DNA of 28,734 nt from Porphyromonadaceae bacterium UBA7141 (lineage in GTDB: Bacteria; Bacteroidota; Bacteroidia; Bacteroidales; Muribaculaceae): assembly GCA_002491945.1 (NCBI GenBank), contig DKWX01000053.1, forward strand, positions 27,731-56,464, given 5' to 3'. Below the pieces are notes generated by a model that did not search any database, was not told where the DNA came from, and saw only the letters and a program-made list of their open reading frames with translations. Below, in pieces: positions 15,353 through 23,121 of this stretch. Position 1 is the stretch's first letter, and every line of letters starts with the position of its first letter. The translations under genes were made by a program, and so were the position numbers.

Positions 15353-15373
15353 CCGTACAGAAAATCAGTACGG
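15353..15373. promoter_or_regulatory. Candidate activator site CCGTAC-N9-GTACGG
   Basis: A perfect 6-bp inverted repeat with a 9-nt AT-rich centre lies about 110 bp upstream of the predicted sigma54 start and about 160 bp before the rubrerythrin gene. It could be a second dimer site for the sigma54 activator or a site for a regulator of the divergent rubrerythrin gene. Confidence 0.35.
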
Positions 15374-15526
15374 ATTTCACCAAAAAAACGCACATCGCAT
15401 ACGAACAATTAGTCCTGGCCGTTTGTTAATAGTGTTGCGACAGATAGGGCGTGCGTACGTAGTGCGCGTTGTCCTCTGTGTCGAGTGACAGACAGACATA
15501 ACACAAAAAAAATCAATATAAAAAGT

Positions 15527-16078
15527 ATGGCAAAACAATGGATTTGCACAATCTGCGGCTACATCGCAGAGGGTGAGACAGCTCCCGAGAAGTGCCCCCA
15601 GTGCGGTGCGCCCCAGTCGAAATTTAAAGAACTCAATGCCGACGAACTGCTGAAATTCGTCACCGAGCATGAGGTAGGGGTAGCCAAGGGTTGCGACGAG
15701 GAGATGATCAAAGACCTCAACAACCACTTCGCCGGTGAATGCACTGAGGTAGGTATGTATCTGGCCATGTCGCGTCAGGCCGACCGCGAGGGTTATCCCG
15801 AAATCGCAGAGGCATTCAAGCGCTATGCATGGGAAGAGGCCGAACATGCCGCCAAATTCGCCGAACTCCTCGGCGACATGGTGTGGGACACCAAAACCAA
15901 TCTCGAGAAGCGTATGCACGCAGAGGCAGGTGCCAATGAAGACAAAATGCGTATCGCCAAGAACGCCAAAGCCCAGAACCTCGATGCCATCCACGACACT
16001 GTCCATGAGATGGCAAAAGACGAGGCCCGTCATGGCCGTGGCTTCTATGGACTCTATCAGCGCTACTTCGGCAAGTAA
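15527..16078 (+). CDS. Rubrerythrin with N-terminal rubredoxin domain
   Basis: The 183-residue cytosolic protein protects anaerobes by reducing peroxide at a diiron centre. The rubredoxin-like knuckles C-T-I-C-G-Y (about 6-11) and C-P-Q-C-G-A (about 24-29) come first and the four-helix ferritin-like domain second (E-C-T-E-V-G-M-Y, and E-E-A-E-H-A-A-K with further Glu/His ligands near the end). This is the reversed order compared with classical rubrerythrin and matches the reverse-rubrerythrin type common in anaerobes. The start at MAKQWICTICG is preferred over the in-frame ATG at 15485, which would add 14 residues before the first Cys knuckle. It is divergent from the exporter cluster and ends at a strong terminator. 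No PerR- or OxyR-like box was recognised upstream. Confidence 0.95.
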   Translation: MAKQWICTICGYIAEGETAPEKCPQCGAPQSKFKELNADELLKFVTEHEVGVAKGCDEEMIKDLNNHFAGECTEVGMYLAMSRQADREGYPEIAEAFKRYAWEEAEHAAKFAELLGDMVWDTKTNLEKRMHAEAGANEDKMRIAKNAKAQNLDAIHDTVHEMAKDEARHGRGFYGLYQRYFGK

Positions 16079-16110
16079 TCCGCGGAATTATAGAGTATAA
16101 CAGGCAAAAT

Positions 16111-16175
16111 AAGCCTCGCAAATATCGTGTTGATGATAAAAAACATGATATTTGCGAGGCTTTCGCTGTTTTTCC
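16111..16175 (+). terminator. Strong terminator after rubrerythrin
   Basis: AAGCCTCGCAAATATCGTG (16111-16129) pairs with 16144-16162 over 19 bp with one G-T pair and a 14-nt loop. TTTCGCTGTTTTT follows. It isolates the rubrerythrin transcript from ruvX. Confidence 0.88.
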
Positions 16176-16187
16176 GATTTTTTTGAT

Positions 16188-16195
16188 TAATTTTG
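16188..16195 (+). promoter_or_regulatory. -7 element of ruvX, giving an almost leaderless mRNA
   Basis: TAATTTTG matches TAnnTTTG and ends 4 nt before the ruvX ATG at 16200. With the usual spacing the transcript would start at or within a few bases of the ATG. No TTTG is found at the -33 spacing, so confidence is moderate. Confidence 0.5.
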
Positions 16196-16199
16196 CAAC

Positions 16200-16637
16200 A
16201 TGGGACGTGTTATTGCCATAGATTACGGTAGAAAACGCTGCGGAGTCGCAGTGACCGACCCGTTGCGTATTTCGGCCAACGGACTCCCCACTCAGCGCAC
16301 CTGCGATTTGATGGACTTCCTCAAATCCTACTGCGCGCGCGAAGGAGTCGACCTTATTGTGATGGGGTTGCCACGTACCCTGACCGGCGAGGATTCGGAA
16401 TCGGCCAGATACATAGAGCCGTTTCTCGCGCGCCTGCGCCGTGAAATGCCCGACATGCCGGTGGAGCGCATGGATGAGAGGTTTACGTCGGCAATAGCAA
16501 TGCAGAGCATGATAGCCGCAGGCGTAAAGAAATCTGATCGCCGATGCAAGGAGCTACACGACAAGACAGCCGCTGTAATCATCCTCACCGACTGGCTAAA
16601 CTCACGCGCCGGAGGCTTCGACTTCTCCAGACTCTGA
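16200..16637 (+). CDS. ruvX: RuvX/YqgF family Holliday-junction resolvase-like nuclease
   Basis: The 145-residue cytosolic RNase H-fold protein is linked to pre-16S rRNA processing and DNA recombination in this family. Motifs seen: the first catalytic Asp in A-I-D-Y-G-R-K-R-C-G-V-A (about 5-16), the G-L-P-R-T-L-T-G-E loop after strand 4, D-E-R-F-T-S at about 97-102, and the final acidic region H-D-K-T-A-A-V-I-I-L-T-D-W-L. Length is normal (about 138-150). It stands alone between a terminator and a 247-bp gap. The start directly follows a -7 element. Confidence 0.93.
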   Translation: MGRVIAIDYGRKRCGVAVTDPLRISANGLPTQRTCDLMDFLKSYCAREGVDLIVMGLPRTLTGEDSESARYIEPFLARLRREMPDMPVERMDERFTSAIAMQSMIAAGVKKSDRRCKELHDKTAAVIILTDWLNSRAGGFDFSRL

Positions 16638-16642
16638 TTCCG

Positions 16643-16652
16643 CCCCCCCCCC
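16643..16652. repeat. C10 homopolymer in the ruvX-lysC gap
   Basis: Ten consecutive Cs lie 6 nt after the ruvX stop. The rest of the 247-bp gap holds a short CGGCC/GGCCG hairpin (16667-16681), a purine-poor stretch and a CA-rich run (16849-16862), but no recognised riboswitch or clear promoter for lysC. Confidence 0.8.
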
Positions 16653-16884
16653 GCTACGGCAGATTCCGGCCGTGTAGGCCGACTGCGGCTGTGATGCGAA
16701 ATGATGTGACAGACTGATGTGTCAGCCCCTCGGTCGATACCGTCTCACCCCCATTTCAGGGCTATGGAAAAGCTTCAGACTGATTCCGATCCCTCAAAAA
16801 AAAGGAGTCCCGCGATCAAATTTCGGCAAATGGATTCTCCGGATAACACGCGCACACACACAGGTTTACACTACAGGTATTAAA

Positions 16885-18195
16885 ATGAAGGTAATGAAAT
16901 TCGGAGGCACATCAGTAGGCACTCCGCAACGTATGAAGAATGTCACCGAACTGGTGGCTGCCGAAACCCCGGCAATCGTCGTGCTCAGCGCTATGTCGGG
17001 CACTACCAACAGTCTGCTCCATATCGCAGCCCTCCTTGAGTCCGGGCAGGCCGCAGAGGCCGCCGCCGGGGTAGGCCGGCTTGAAGCAAAGTATCGCGAA
17101 GTGGCCGATGCCCTCCTTTCCGACGGGGCGCTGCTCCGGGAAGCTCACGAACGCCTGTCGCATCTTTTTGCCGCGCTTCGCGTGCATCTCGTCGCCCCGC
17201 GCCCGGGACGCACTGAAAAGGAAATAGTGGCCTATGGCGAACGGCTCTCCACCAATCTCGTTTATCTCTATATGAAAGAGCGTGGGATAGATGTAGTGCT
17301 GCTGGATGCCACGGGATTCATGCGCACCGGTGCCGATGGCGAACCCGACCAGGATTTTATCAGTTCGCGGCTCAGCGCCATCCTTGAAGTCGATCCGGGT
17401 CATGACGTGTATCTGACACAAGGATTCATCTGCCGCGACCATAAGGGAGAAATCCATAACCTGCAGAGAGGCGGAAGCGACTACTCGGCATCACTCATCG
17501 GCGCCGCCATTGGAGCTGAGGAGATACAGATATGGACCGATATCGACGGTATGCACAACAACGACCCGCGATTTGTCGACAATACAGCGCCCGTTGATGA
17601 ACTTCATTTCGACGAAGCTGCCGAACTGGCATATTTCGGAGCCAAAATCCTTCACCCCACATGTGTGCTCCCTGCCAAAAGCGCCAATATCCCGGTGCGC
17701 CTGCTCAATACGATGGAGCCTCATGCCAAGGGGACTGTAATCTATAACGCCCCTTCAGAGCACCGCATCAAGGCCGTGGCCGCCAAGGATTCAATCACTG
17801 CCATAAAGATAAAGAGCAGCCATATGTTGCTGGCATATGGATTTCTATGCCGCATATTCGAGATTTTCGAAAAATACCGCACTCCAATCGATATGATTAC
17901 CACATCGGAAGTCGGTGTGTCGGTCACTATAGATAATCTTTCGCATCTGGATGAAATAGTGGCTGAACTCTCTGAACTCGGCTCTGTCTCCGTAGACCGT
18001 GACATGGCAATAGTATGTGTCGTGGGCGACCTGCAGTGGGAAAACCGGGGCTTCGAGGCCGCCGTGGTCAATGCCTTGCGCGACATCCCCGTGCGCATGA
18101 TATCATATGGCGGAAGCAATTACAATATCTCGCTGCTGATCCGCGAGGCCGACAAGGTGGAGGCTCTCCGGGCTTTAAGCAAATATCTCTTCTGA
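16885..18195 (+). CDS. lysC: Monofunctional aspartate kinase
   Basis: Phosphorylates aspartate, the first step to lysine, threonine, methionine and diaminopimelate. The 436-residue protein starts at MKVMKFGGTSVG; K5-F-G-G-T-S is the family's nucleotide/substrate motif. The frame is open 56 codons further upstream, but that part has no family similarity. The kinase domain (about 1-285) contains the Y-G-E-R-L-S-T-N and G-F-I-C-R-D motifs and the R-G-G-S-D-Y-S-A motif. Two ACT domains (about 300-436), including E-V-G-V-S-V-T-I-D, suggest feedback by lysine or threonine. No homoserine dehydrogenase domain is attached. lysA follows 12 nt later, so the two form a lysine operon. Which amino acid inhibits it cannot be read from the sequence. 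Confidence 0.95.
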   Translation: MKVMKFGGTSVGTPQRMKNVTELVAAETPAIVVLSAMSGTTNSLLHIAALLESGQAAEAAAGVGRLEAKYREVADALLSDGALLREAHERLSHLFAALRVHLVAPRPGRTEKEIVAYGERLSTNLVYLYMKERGIDVVLLDATGFMRTGADGEPDQDFISSRLSAILEVDPGHDVYLTQGFICRDHKGEIHNLQRGGSDYSASLIGAAIGAEEIQIWTDIDGMHNNDPRFVDNTAPVDELHFDEAAELAYFGAKILHPTCVLPAKSANIPVRLLNTMEPHAKGTVIYNAPSEHRIKAVAAKDSITAIKIKSSHMLLAYGFLCRIFEIFEKYRTPIDMITTSEVGVSVTIDNLSHLDEIVAELSELGSVSVDRDMAIVCVVGDLQWENRGFEAAVVNALRDIPVRMISYGGSNYNISLLIREADKVEALRALSKYLF

Positions 18196-18207
18196 TTATT
18201 TCTGATT

Positions 18208-19380
18208 ATGACAAGTCAATCCGTCACACCCGATGTGCACTTCCCTGTGGAGCGCCTGAATTCGGTAGAAACACCGTGCTATTATTATGATACCCGACTG
18301 CTCGGCGACACGCTCGATGCAGTCAATACCGCCGCATCGCATCCGGCCTTCAGGGTGCACTATGCCGTAAAAGCCAATACCAATCCCGGGATACTGAGCC
18401 GCGTGGCAGCTGCCGGACTGGGTGCCGACACGGTCAGCATCGGCGAAGTCGAGGCCGCTATTGAAGCGGGATTCCCTGCCGGGTCGATCGTATTCGCCGG
18501 AGTAGGGAAGACTGACCGTGAAATCACCCGCGCACTCCGGCTCGGGGTGGGATGCCTTAATGTGGAATCGGCCGAAGAGCTGGATGCAATCGTCCGGATT
18601 GCCGCCGAGACGGGAATCAAAGCCCCGGTGGCGCTACGCATAAATCCTGAAATCGATGCTCACACCCATCATTACATCACTACAGGTCTGGCCGAAAACA
18701 AATTCGGAATAGCCATATCGATGCTGCGTCCGCTGATGGAGCGTTGCCGCGATTCGCAACATCTGCAATTCCGTGGGCTGCACTTCCATATCGGGTCGCA
18801 GATCACCGACCTCACCCCCTACAGGTTGCTCTGCGAGCGCATAAATACCCTCAGGCAGGAATACGAAGACTTTGATATACCGTGGATTAATGTCGGTGGC
18901 GGACTCGGCATCGATTACGACCATCCCGACATTCACCCGATTCCTGATTTTGATTCGTATTTCGATGTCTTTGCCCGTCATCTTCATCTGAGTCCCGGAC
19001 AGGAAGTGCATTTCGAACTGGGCAGATCTATAGTAGCGCAATGCGGTTCGCTGATCACACGCGTCACATACGTCAAGCAGGGTGTGGCAAAAAAATTCAT
19101 AATCGTAGACGCCGGAATGACTGACCTGATTCGTCCGGCCCTTTATCAGGCCCACCATAAAATAGACAACATCACATCGGCCGCCGATGCCGAGGAGGTA
19201 TATGATGTGGTAGGTCCGGTATGCGAATCATCGGACTGCTTCGGCCGTGACGAGCGCCTCCCGCTCACACAGCGGGGCGACCTGCTCGCCCTCCGCTCGG
19301 CAGGAGCCTACGGCGAAGTCATGGCTTCGGCCTACAACTGCCGTCATCTCCCGGGCAGCCTCTTTTCCGACAGCTTCTGA
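18208..19380 (+). CDS. lysA: Diaminopimelate decarboxylase
   Basis: PLP-dependent removal of CO2 from meso-diaminopimelate gives lysine, the last step of the pathway. The 390-residue alanine-racemase-fold protein has the PLP lysine in H-Y-A-V-K-A-N-T-N (Lys55), the H-F-H-I-G-S-Q motif, the glycine-rich V-G-G-G-L-G-I-D-Y phosphate loop, E-L-G-R-S-I-V, and the catalytic G-P-V-C-E-S-S-D. It ends about 20 residues short of many homologues but with all motifs present. It is coupled to lysC by a 12-nt gap and followed within 2 nt by a strong hairpin. Confidence 0.95.
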   Translation: MTSQSVTPDVHFPVERLNSVETPCYYYDTRLLGDTLDAVNTAASHPAFRVHYAVKANTNPGILSRVAAAGLGADTVSIGEVEAAIEAGFPAGSIVFAGVGKTDREITRALRLGVGCLNVESAEELDAIVRIAAETGIKAPVALRINPEIDAHTHHYITTGLAENKFGIAISMLRPLMERCRDSQHLQFRGLHFHIGSQITDLTPYRLLCERINTLRQEYEDFDIPWINVGGGLGIDYDHPDIHPIPDFDSYFDVFARHLHLSPGQEVHFELGRSIVAQCGSLITRVTYVKQGVAKKFIIVDAGMTDLIRPALYQAHHKIDNITSAADAEEVYDVVGPVCESSDCFGRDERLPLTQRGDLLALRSAGAYGEVMASAYNCRHLPGSLFSDSF

Positions 19381-19382
19381 CT

Positions 19383-19428
19383 CCGCCGGCCATGGCGTGC
19401 CACGTCGTAGGCAGGCCATGGCCGGCGG
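19383..19428 (+). terminator. Long GC-rich hairpin after lysA
   Basis: CCGCCGGCCATGGC (19383-19396) pairs perfectly with 19415-19428. An inner TGCC/GGCA (19398-19401, 19410-19413) extends it past a G-G mismatch. No T-tract follows, so it may terminate weakly or protect the 3' end of the lysC-lysA mRNA. Confidence 0.5.
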
Positions 19429-19467
19429 TCAGGTCCTTGTCTCGGTTGGCGCATTGTCCGGCGATTG

Positions 19468-19498
19468 TTGCAGAATCAAAGATTTATCGTTATATTTG
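19468..19498 (+). promoter_or_regulatory. Promoter of def-ettA
   Basis: TTG (19468-19470), 20 nt, then TATATTTG (19491-19498) fit the Bacteroidota consensus. The start would be near 19503, inside the left arm of the hairpin described next, giving a leader of about 60 nt. Confidence 0.75.
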
Positions 19499-19540
19499 CA
19501 GACGCTTCCCACTGTGTCGAGCCGTGGGAAGCGTCTGCAA
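19496..19540 (+). other. 17-bp perfect hairpin overlapping the def transcription start
   Basis: TTGCAGACGCTTCCCAC (19496-19512) pairs perfectly with 19524-19540 around an 11-nt loop. The left arm overlaps the last bases of the -7 box. Most of the hairpin would form the extreme 5' end of the def mRNA. A-rich sequence follows, so it is not a normal terminator for lysA. It may stabilise or regulate the def-ettA message. Confidence 0.6.
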
Positions 19541-19562
19541 CTGTAAAAAAATACCGAAATTA

Positions 19563-20138
19563 ATGATACTACCCGTATATCTTATCGGCCAGCCGGTGCT
19601 GCGCGAAGAGGCCGAAGACATTACCAAGGATTATCCCGACCTCCACAAGCTGATTGACAATATGTGGGAGACGATGTACAACTCCGACGGCGTAGGCCTC
19701 GCCGCTCCCCAGATAGGCCGCTCTATCGCATTGGCCGTAATCGACGGCCGCCCCATGGCCGACAGCTTCCCCGAATGTGCCGATCTCCGACTGGTGCTCA
19801 TCAACCCCGAACTGGAGGTAATCGAGGATGCCGCGCCGGTAAGCCGCGCCGAGGGGTGTCTCTCTCTCCCCGGCATAAACGAAAATGTGCGACGTCACGA
19901 ACACATACGCCTCAAATGGCTCGATGAGAATTTCGAACCTCATGAACAGGAGTTTTCAGGATTCGCATCGCGCATCATCCAGCATGAATACGATCATCTG
20001 CTCGGAGAGGTATTCACCGACCATATCTCACCCATACGCAAGCAGATGATACGTGCCAAACTCAATAGTATCTCGCAAGGGCGCGTAAACTGCGGCTACC
20101 GCACATCGGCCGCCCGCAAACCATCCCGCAAACACTGA
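19563..20138 (+). CDS. def: Peptide deformylase
   Basis: Removes the formyl group from the N-terminal Met of nascent proteins; a cytosolic metalloenzyme. The 191-residue protein starts at MILPVYLIGQPVLR. All three deformylase motifs are present: G-V-G-L-A-A-P-Q at 43-50, E-G-C-L-S at 97-101 (Cys99 metal ligand) and H-E-Y-D-H at 141-145. An in-frame ATG at 19392 lies upstream of the promoter and in the lysA hairpin, so it is not used. ettA begins 14 nt after the stop, a compact translation-related operon. Confidence 0.96.
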   Translation: MILPVYLIGQPVLREEAEDITKDYPDLHKLIDNMWETMYNSDGVGLAAPQIGRSIALAVIDGRPMADSFPECADLRLVLINPELEVIEDAAPVSRAEGCLSLPGINENVRRHEHIRLKWLDENFEPHEQEFSGFASRIIQHEYDHLLGEVFTDHISPIRKQMIRAKLNSISQGRVNCGYRTSAARKPSRKH

Positions 20139-20152
20139 TAACACACACAGCA

Positions 20153-21838
20153 ATGGCCGACGACAAGAAAATAATATTCTCAATGGTGGGAGTAAGCAAA
20201 ATTATCCCGCCGCAGCGACAGATTCTGAAAGACATCTATCTCTCGTTCTTCTATGGTGCCAAAATCGGCATCATCGGTCTGAATGGCAGCGGAAAGTCGA
20301 CTCTGCTCAAAATCATAGCCGGACTCGACAAGAGCTATCAGGGAGATGTGGTGTTCTCATCCGGATACTCGGTGGGGTATCTTGAACAGGAACCCGTGCT
20401 CGACCCCGACAAGACTGTGCGCGAAGTAGTGGAAGAAGGGGTGGCGCCCATCATGCAGCTTCTCAAGGAGTATGACGAGGTCAACAACGCTTTCGCCGAC
20501 CCGGAAGTGCTCGAAGACCCCGAGAAGATGGATCAGCTCATCAACCGTCAGGCCGCGCTCCAGGATAAACTCGATGCCACCGACGCATGGAACATCGACA
20601 ATAAACTCGAACGCGCCATGGATGCACTGCGCTGTCCGCCCGATGATCAGAAGATATCCACACTCTCAGGTGGCGAACGCCGCCGTGTGGCCCTCTGCCG
20701 TCTGCTCCTTCAGCAACCCGATATACTCCTGCTCGACGAGCCTACCAACCATCTCGACGCCGAATCAATCGACTGGCTCGAACAGCATCTGCAGCAGTAT
20801 CCAGGCACCGTAATAGCTGTGACCCACGACCGTTACTTCCTCGACCACGTGGCAGGATGGATTCTTGAACTCGACCGTGGCGAGGGAATCCCATGGAAGG
20901 GGAATTACTCTTCATGGCTCGAACAGAAGACACTCCGCATGGCCCAGGAAGAAAAGCAGGCATCCAAACGCCGCAAGACTCTGGAGCGCGAGCTGGAATG
21001 GGTGCGCATGGCTCCAAAGGCGCGTCAGTCGAAAAGCAAGGCTCGTCTGTCGAGCTACGACCGTCTGCTCAACGAAGACCAGAAGGCTCGCGAGGAGAAA
21101 CTGGAAATCTATATCCCCAACGGTCCGCGTCTGGGCAACAAGGTGATTGAAGCCGTCGGTCTCGGCAAGGCATATGGCGACAAAGTGCTCTTCGATGGCC
21201 TGAATTTCATGCTCCCTCCCAACGGAATAGTAGGAGTGATCGGCCCCAACGGCGCCGGCAAGACCACACTCTTCCGCCTTATCATGGGTCTGGAGAAGCA
21301 GGACAGCGGCTCATTCGATGTCGGCGAGACTGTGAAAATCGCCTATGTCGACCAGACCCACAAGGACCTCTCGCCCGAAAAGAGTGTCTATGAGGTAATC
21401 TCGCAGGGTGTGGAGAGCTTCCGCATGGGAGGGCGCGACATGAACGCCCGCGCCTATCTCTCGCGGTTCAACTTCACCGGTGCCGACCAGGAAAAGAAAA
21501 TCGGGGTGCTCTCCGGCGGTGAGCGCAACCGTCTGCATCTCGCCATGGCGCTTAAGGAGGAAGGCAACGTGCTGCTGCTCGACGAACCTACCAACGATAT
21601 TGATGTCAATACGCTCCGCGCTCTTGAGGAAGGTCTTGAGAATTTCGCCGGATGCGCTGTCGTAGTGAGCCATGACCGATGGTTTCTCGACCGTATCGCG
21701 ACTCATATCCTCGCTTTCGAGGGGGACAGTAAAGTCACCTTCTATGAAGGCTCATACTCCGATTATGAGGAATATCGCAAGAAACGCGACGGCGTGATTG
21801 ACACTCCTCACCGCATCCGCTACCGCAAACTGACCTGA
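20153..21838 (+). CDS. ettA: Energy-dependent translational throttle EttA (ABC-F)
   Basis: The 561-residue soluble protein has two ATPase domains and no membrane segments. It binds the ribosomal E site and gates the first elongation steps according to energy status. Domain 1 has Walker A G-L-N-G-S-G-K-S-T, signature LSGGERRRVALCR and L-L-L-D-E-P-T-N-H-L-D. The linker is rich in Lys/Arg/Glu (about 250-320) and fits the P-site interaction motif. Domain 2 has G-P-N-G-A-G-K-T-T, LSGGERNRLHLA and L-L-L-D-E-P-T-N-D-I-D. Length matches E. coli EttA (555), and the arm insert between Walker A and signature of domain 1 is present. An antibiotic-resistance ABC-F is less likely given the length and the link to def. 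Confidence 0.94.
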   Translation: MADDKKIIFSMVGVSKIIPPQRQILKDIYLSFFYGAKIGIIGLNGSGKSTLLKIIAGLDKSYQGDVVFSSGYSVGYLEQEPVLDPDKTVREVVEEGVAPIMQLLKEYDEVNNAFADPEVLEDPEKMDQLINRQAALQDKLDATDAWNIDNKLERAMDALRCPPDDQKISTLSGGERRRVALCRLLLQQPDILLLDEPTNHLDAESIDWLEQHLQQYPGTVIAVTHDRYFLDHVAGWILELDRGEGIPWKGNYSSWLEQKTLRMAQEEKQASKRRKTLERELEWVRMAPKARQSKSKARLSSYDRLLNEDQKAREEKLEIYIPNGPRLGNKVIEAVGLGKAYGDKVLFDGLNFMLPPNGIVGVIGPNGAGKTTLFRLIMGLEKQDSGSFDVGETVKIAYVDQTHKDLSPEKSVYEVISQGVESFRMGGRDMNARAYLSRFNFTGADQEKKIGVLSGGERNRLHLAMALKEEGNVLLLDEPTNDIDVNTLRALEEGLENFAGCAVVVSHDRWFLDRIATHILAFEGDSKVTFYEGSYSDYEEYRKKRDGVIDTPHRIRYRKLT

Positions 21839-21863
21839 TGCAATCATCCGACATATGAAAAAT

Positions 21864-21907
21864 GCGCCATCCCAATCTGACGAGTTGGAATGGCGCGTTG
21901 TTTTTAT
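21864..21907. terminator. Bidirectional terminator between ettA and ddh
   Basis: GCGCCATCCCAA (21864-21875) pairs with TTGGAATGGCGC (21885-21896), 11 of 12 positions. GTTGTTTTTAT follows on the plus strand and ATTTTTCAT on the minus strand, so it can stop both convergent transcripts. Confidence 0.85.
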
Positions 21908-21959
21908 AATCCGGGGCAGGGGGCGCTCCCCCCCCGCTCCTCCGGCATCTGGCGGCGTG

Positions 21960-22856
21960 TCACACCAGTTTTCTTACCCATCCGGCACGGTCGCCCGGCA
22001 GAAGATCTACTACCGGAATCTCAATCATCGTATAGCATCCCGGGAGCTGACGCATGGCCGCACGGGCCACACACACCAGAACCTGCCCCGTAAGAGCCGG
22101 ATTATTGATTTTCATATCAAATTCCAGAAGCTGATTGTGGGTTGTGCCGGATACACCCTTGCGCACCATATTCACTCCATGCCCCACGTCGTTGAGGGCG
22201 TCGACCGACTCCACGGCCATCACATGTGTCTCATCAGATGCGAAATATGGGTCAGCCTTGATGGCGGTAGCCACATCAGCCAGCTCATAGCCGGGGAGTA
22301 ATTCGATATACACCATGCGGCGGTGAATGCCGGTGCCGAGGGGGATGGTCATTGACAGAGCATCCTTCACCCCCTCGATTGCTTTCACGGCCACGGTGTG
22401 GCCCATCGAGCGCCCGGGGCCGAAGTTGGTATACGTCACACCCTTAGGCGCGATAGCCTCCATCAGACAGCGCACCACAGAGTCGCTTCCCGGGTCCCAT
22501 CCTGAGGAAATCACGCTCACCGCATCGTGGGCTTTGGCCACAGCGTCAAGCGAGGCGCGGAGTTCCGGTATCTGAGTGTGGATGTCGAAACTGTCGACTG
22601 TATTGATTCCCTTCTCCAGAATTTTTTTGGCCTGCTCCTCGATAGAGCGGGTAGGCCCTGCAAGTATCGCCACATCCACATCATGAAGTTTTGAGATGTC
22701 GGCCACTGCGGGTACTCCGTCAGGCACCCCGGTGCGGTCGTCGGGATTGCGGCGCACGATACCGGCCACTTCAAAGTCGGGAGCCTCCTCAAGAGCCTCC
22801 AGGGCTGCACGGCCGATATTGCCGAAGCCCACCACTGCTGCACGAATTTTCTTCAT
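21960..22856 (-). CDS. ddh: meso-Diaminopimelate D-dehydrogenase
   Basis: Makes meso-diaminopimelate from tetrahydrodipicolinate, ammonia and NADPH in one step, bypassing the succinylase, acetylase and aminotransferase branches; a cytosolic enzyme feeding lysine and peptidoglycan. The 298-residue protein has the N-terminal Rossmann motif V-V-G-F-G-N-I-G-R-A and V-R-R-N for NADP, the D-S-F-D-I-H segment, the S-S-G-W-D-P-G-S-D-S-V-V-R motif and F-G-P-G-R-S-M-G-H, characteristic of this enzyme. It sits convergent to ettA and about 2.6 kb from lysA, which uses its product. A leader of about 110 nt is predicted. The residue lining usually begins CPGWDPG; here it is SSGWDPG. Confidence 0.94.
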   Translation of the reverse strand: MKKIRAAVVGFGNIGRAALEALEEAPDFEVAGIVRRNPDDRTGVPDGVPAVADISKLHDVDVAILAGPTRSIEEQAKKILEKGINTVDSFDIHTQIPELRASLDAVAKAHDAVSVISSGWDPGSDSVVRCLMEAIAPKGVTYTNFGPGRSMGHTVAVKAIEGVKDALSMTIPLGTGIHRRMVYIELLPGYELADVATAIKADPYFASDETHVMAVESVDALNDVGHGVNMVRKGVSGTTHNQLLEFDMKINNPALTGQVLVCVARAAMRQLPGCYTMIEIPVVDLLPGDRAGWVRKLV

Positions 22857-22972
22857 GTCGTCGTTATAAAAGTCTATTAATGTTTGATAATAATGCCATC
22901 TCTACTCACGTGATTGAGTGCTGATGACCATTCAATCGGAGCATTTGTTGAAAAAAGAGGTGTTATAAAATG

Positions 22973-22980
22973 CAAAGTTA
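22973..22980 (-). promoter_or_regulatory. -7 element of ddh
   Basis: TAACTTTG on the minus strand (identical to the tRNA-His -7 box) would start transcription near 22967. No clear TTTG lies at the -33 spacing. The ACTCA/TGAGT inverted repeat at 22904-22919 lies in the leader. Confidence 0.55.
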
Positions 22981-22993
22981 GGAAATTTTTTGG

Positions 22994-23001
22994 TAATTTT
23001 G
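22994..23001 (+). promoter_or_regulatory. -7 element of the YidE-like gene
   Basis: TAATTTTG followed by CAC fits TAnnTTTG and would give a leader of about 115 nt before 23122. The leader contains a GGAG/CTCC hairpin near 23050-23070 but no riboswitch class I recognise. The -33 box is not obvious. Confidence 0.45.
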
Positions 23002-23121
23002 CACTTTGTTTCGTTGGCGGTCACCCGGATGGTCTGCCGCCTAAACGGATAGGAGAGTCCCTGCTCCCTGAAAGGCTGGGAAATTATGCAAGGAGAATAA
23101 TCAATCAAATTATATAACAAA

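Noticed and set aside
15374..15526. PerR or OxyR site ahead of rubrerythrin
   Set aside because: No sequence close enough to either consensus was found by eye.
15377..16033. 218-residue minus-strand open frame
   Set aside because: It is the antisense shadow of rubrerythrin, Cys/Phe/His-rich with no family features.
23005..23121. Riboswitch in the leader of the YidE-like gene
   Set aside because: A few short stems are possible, but no conserved core of a known class was recognised.
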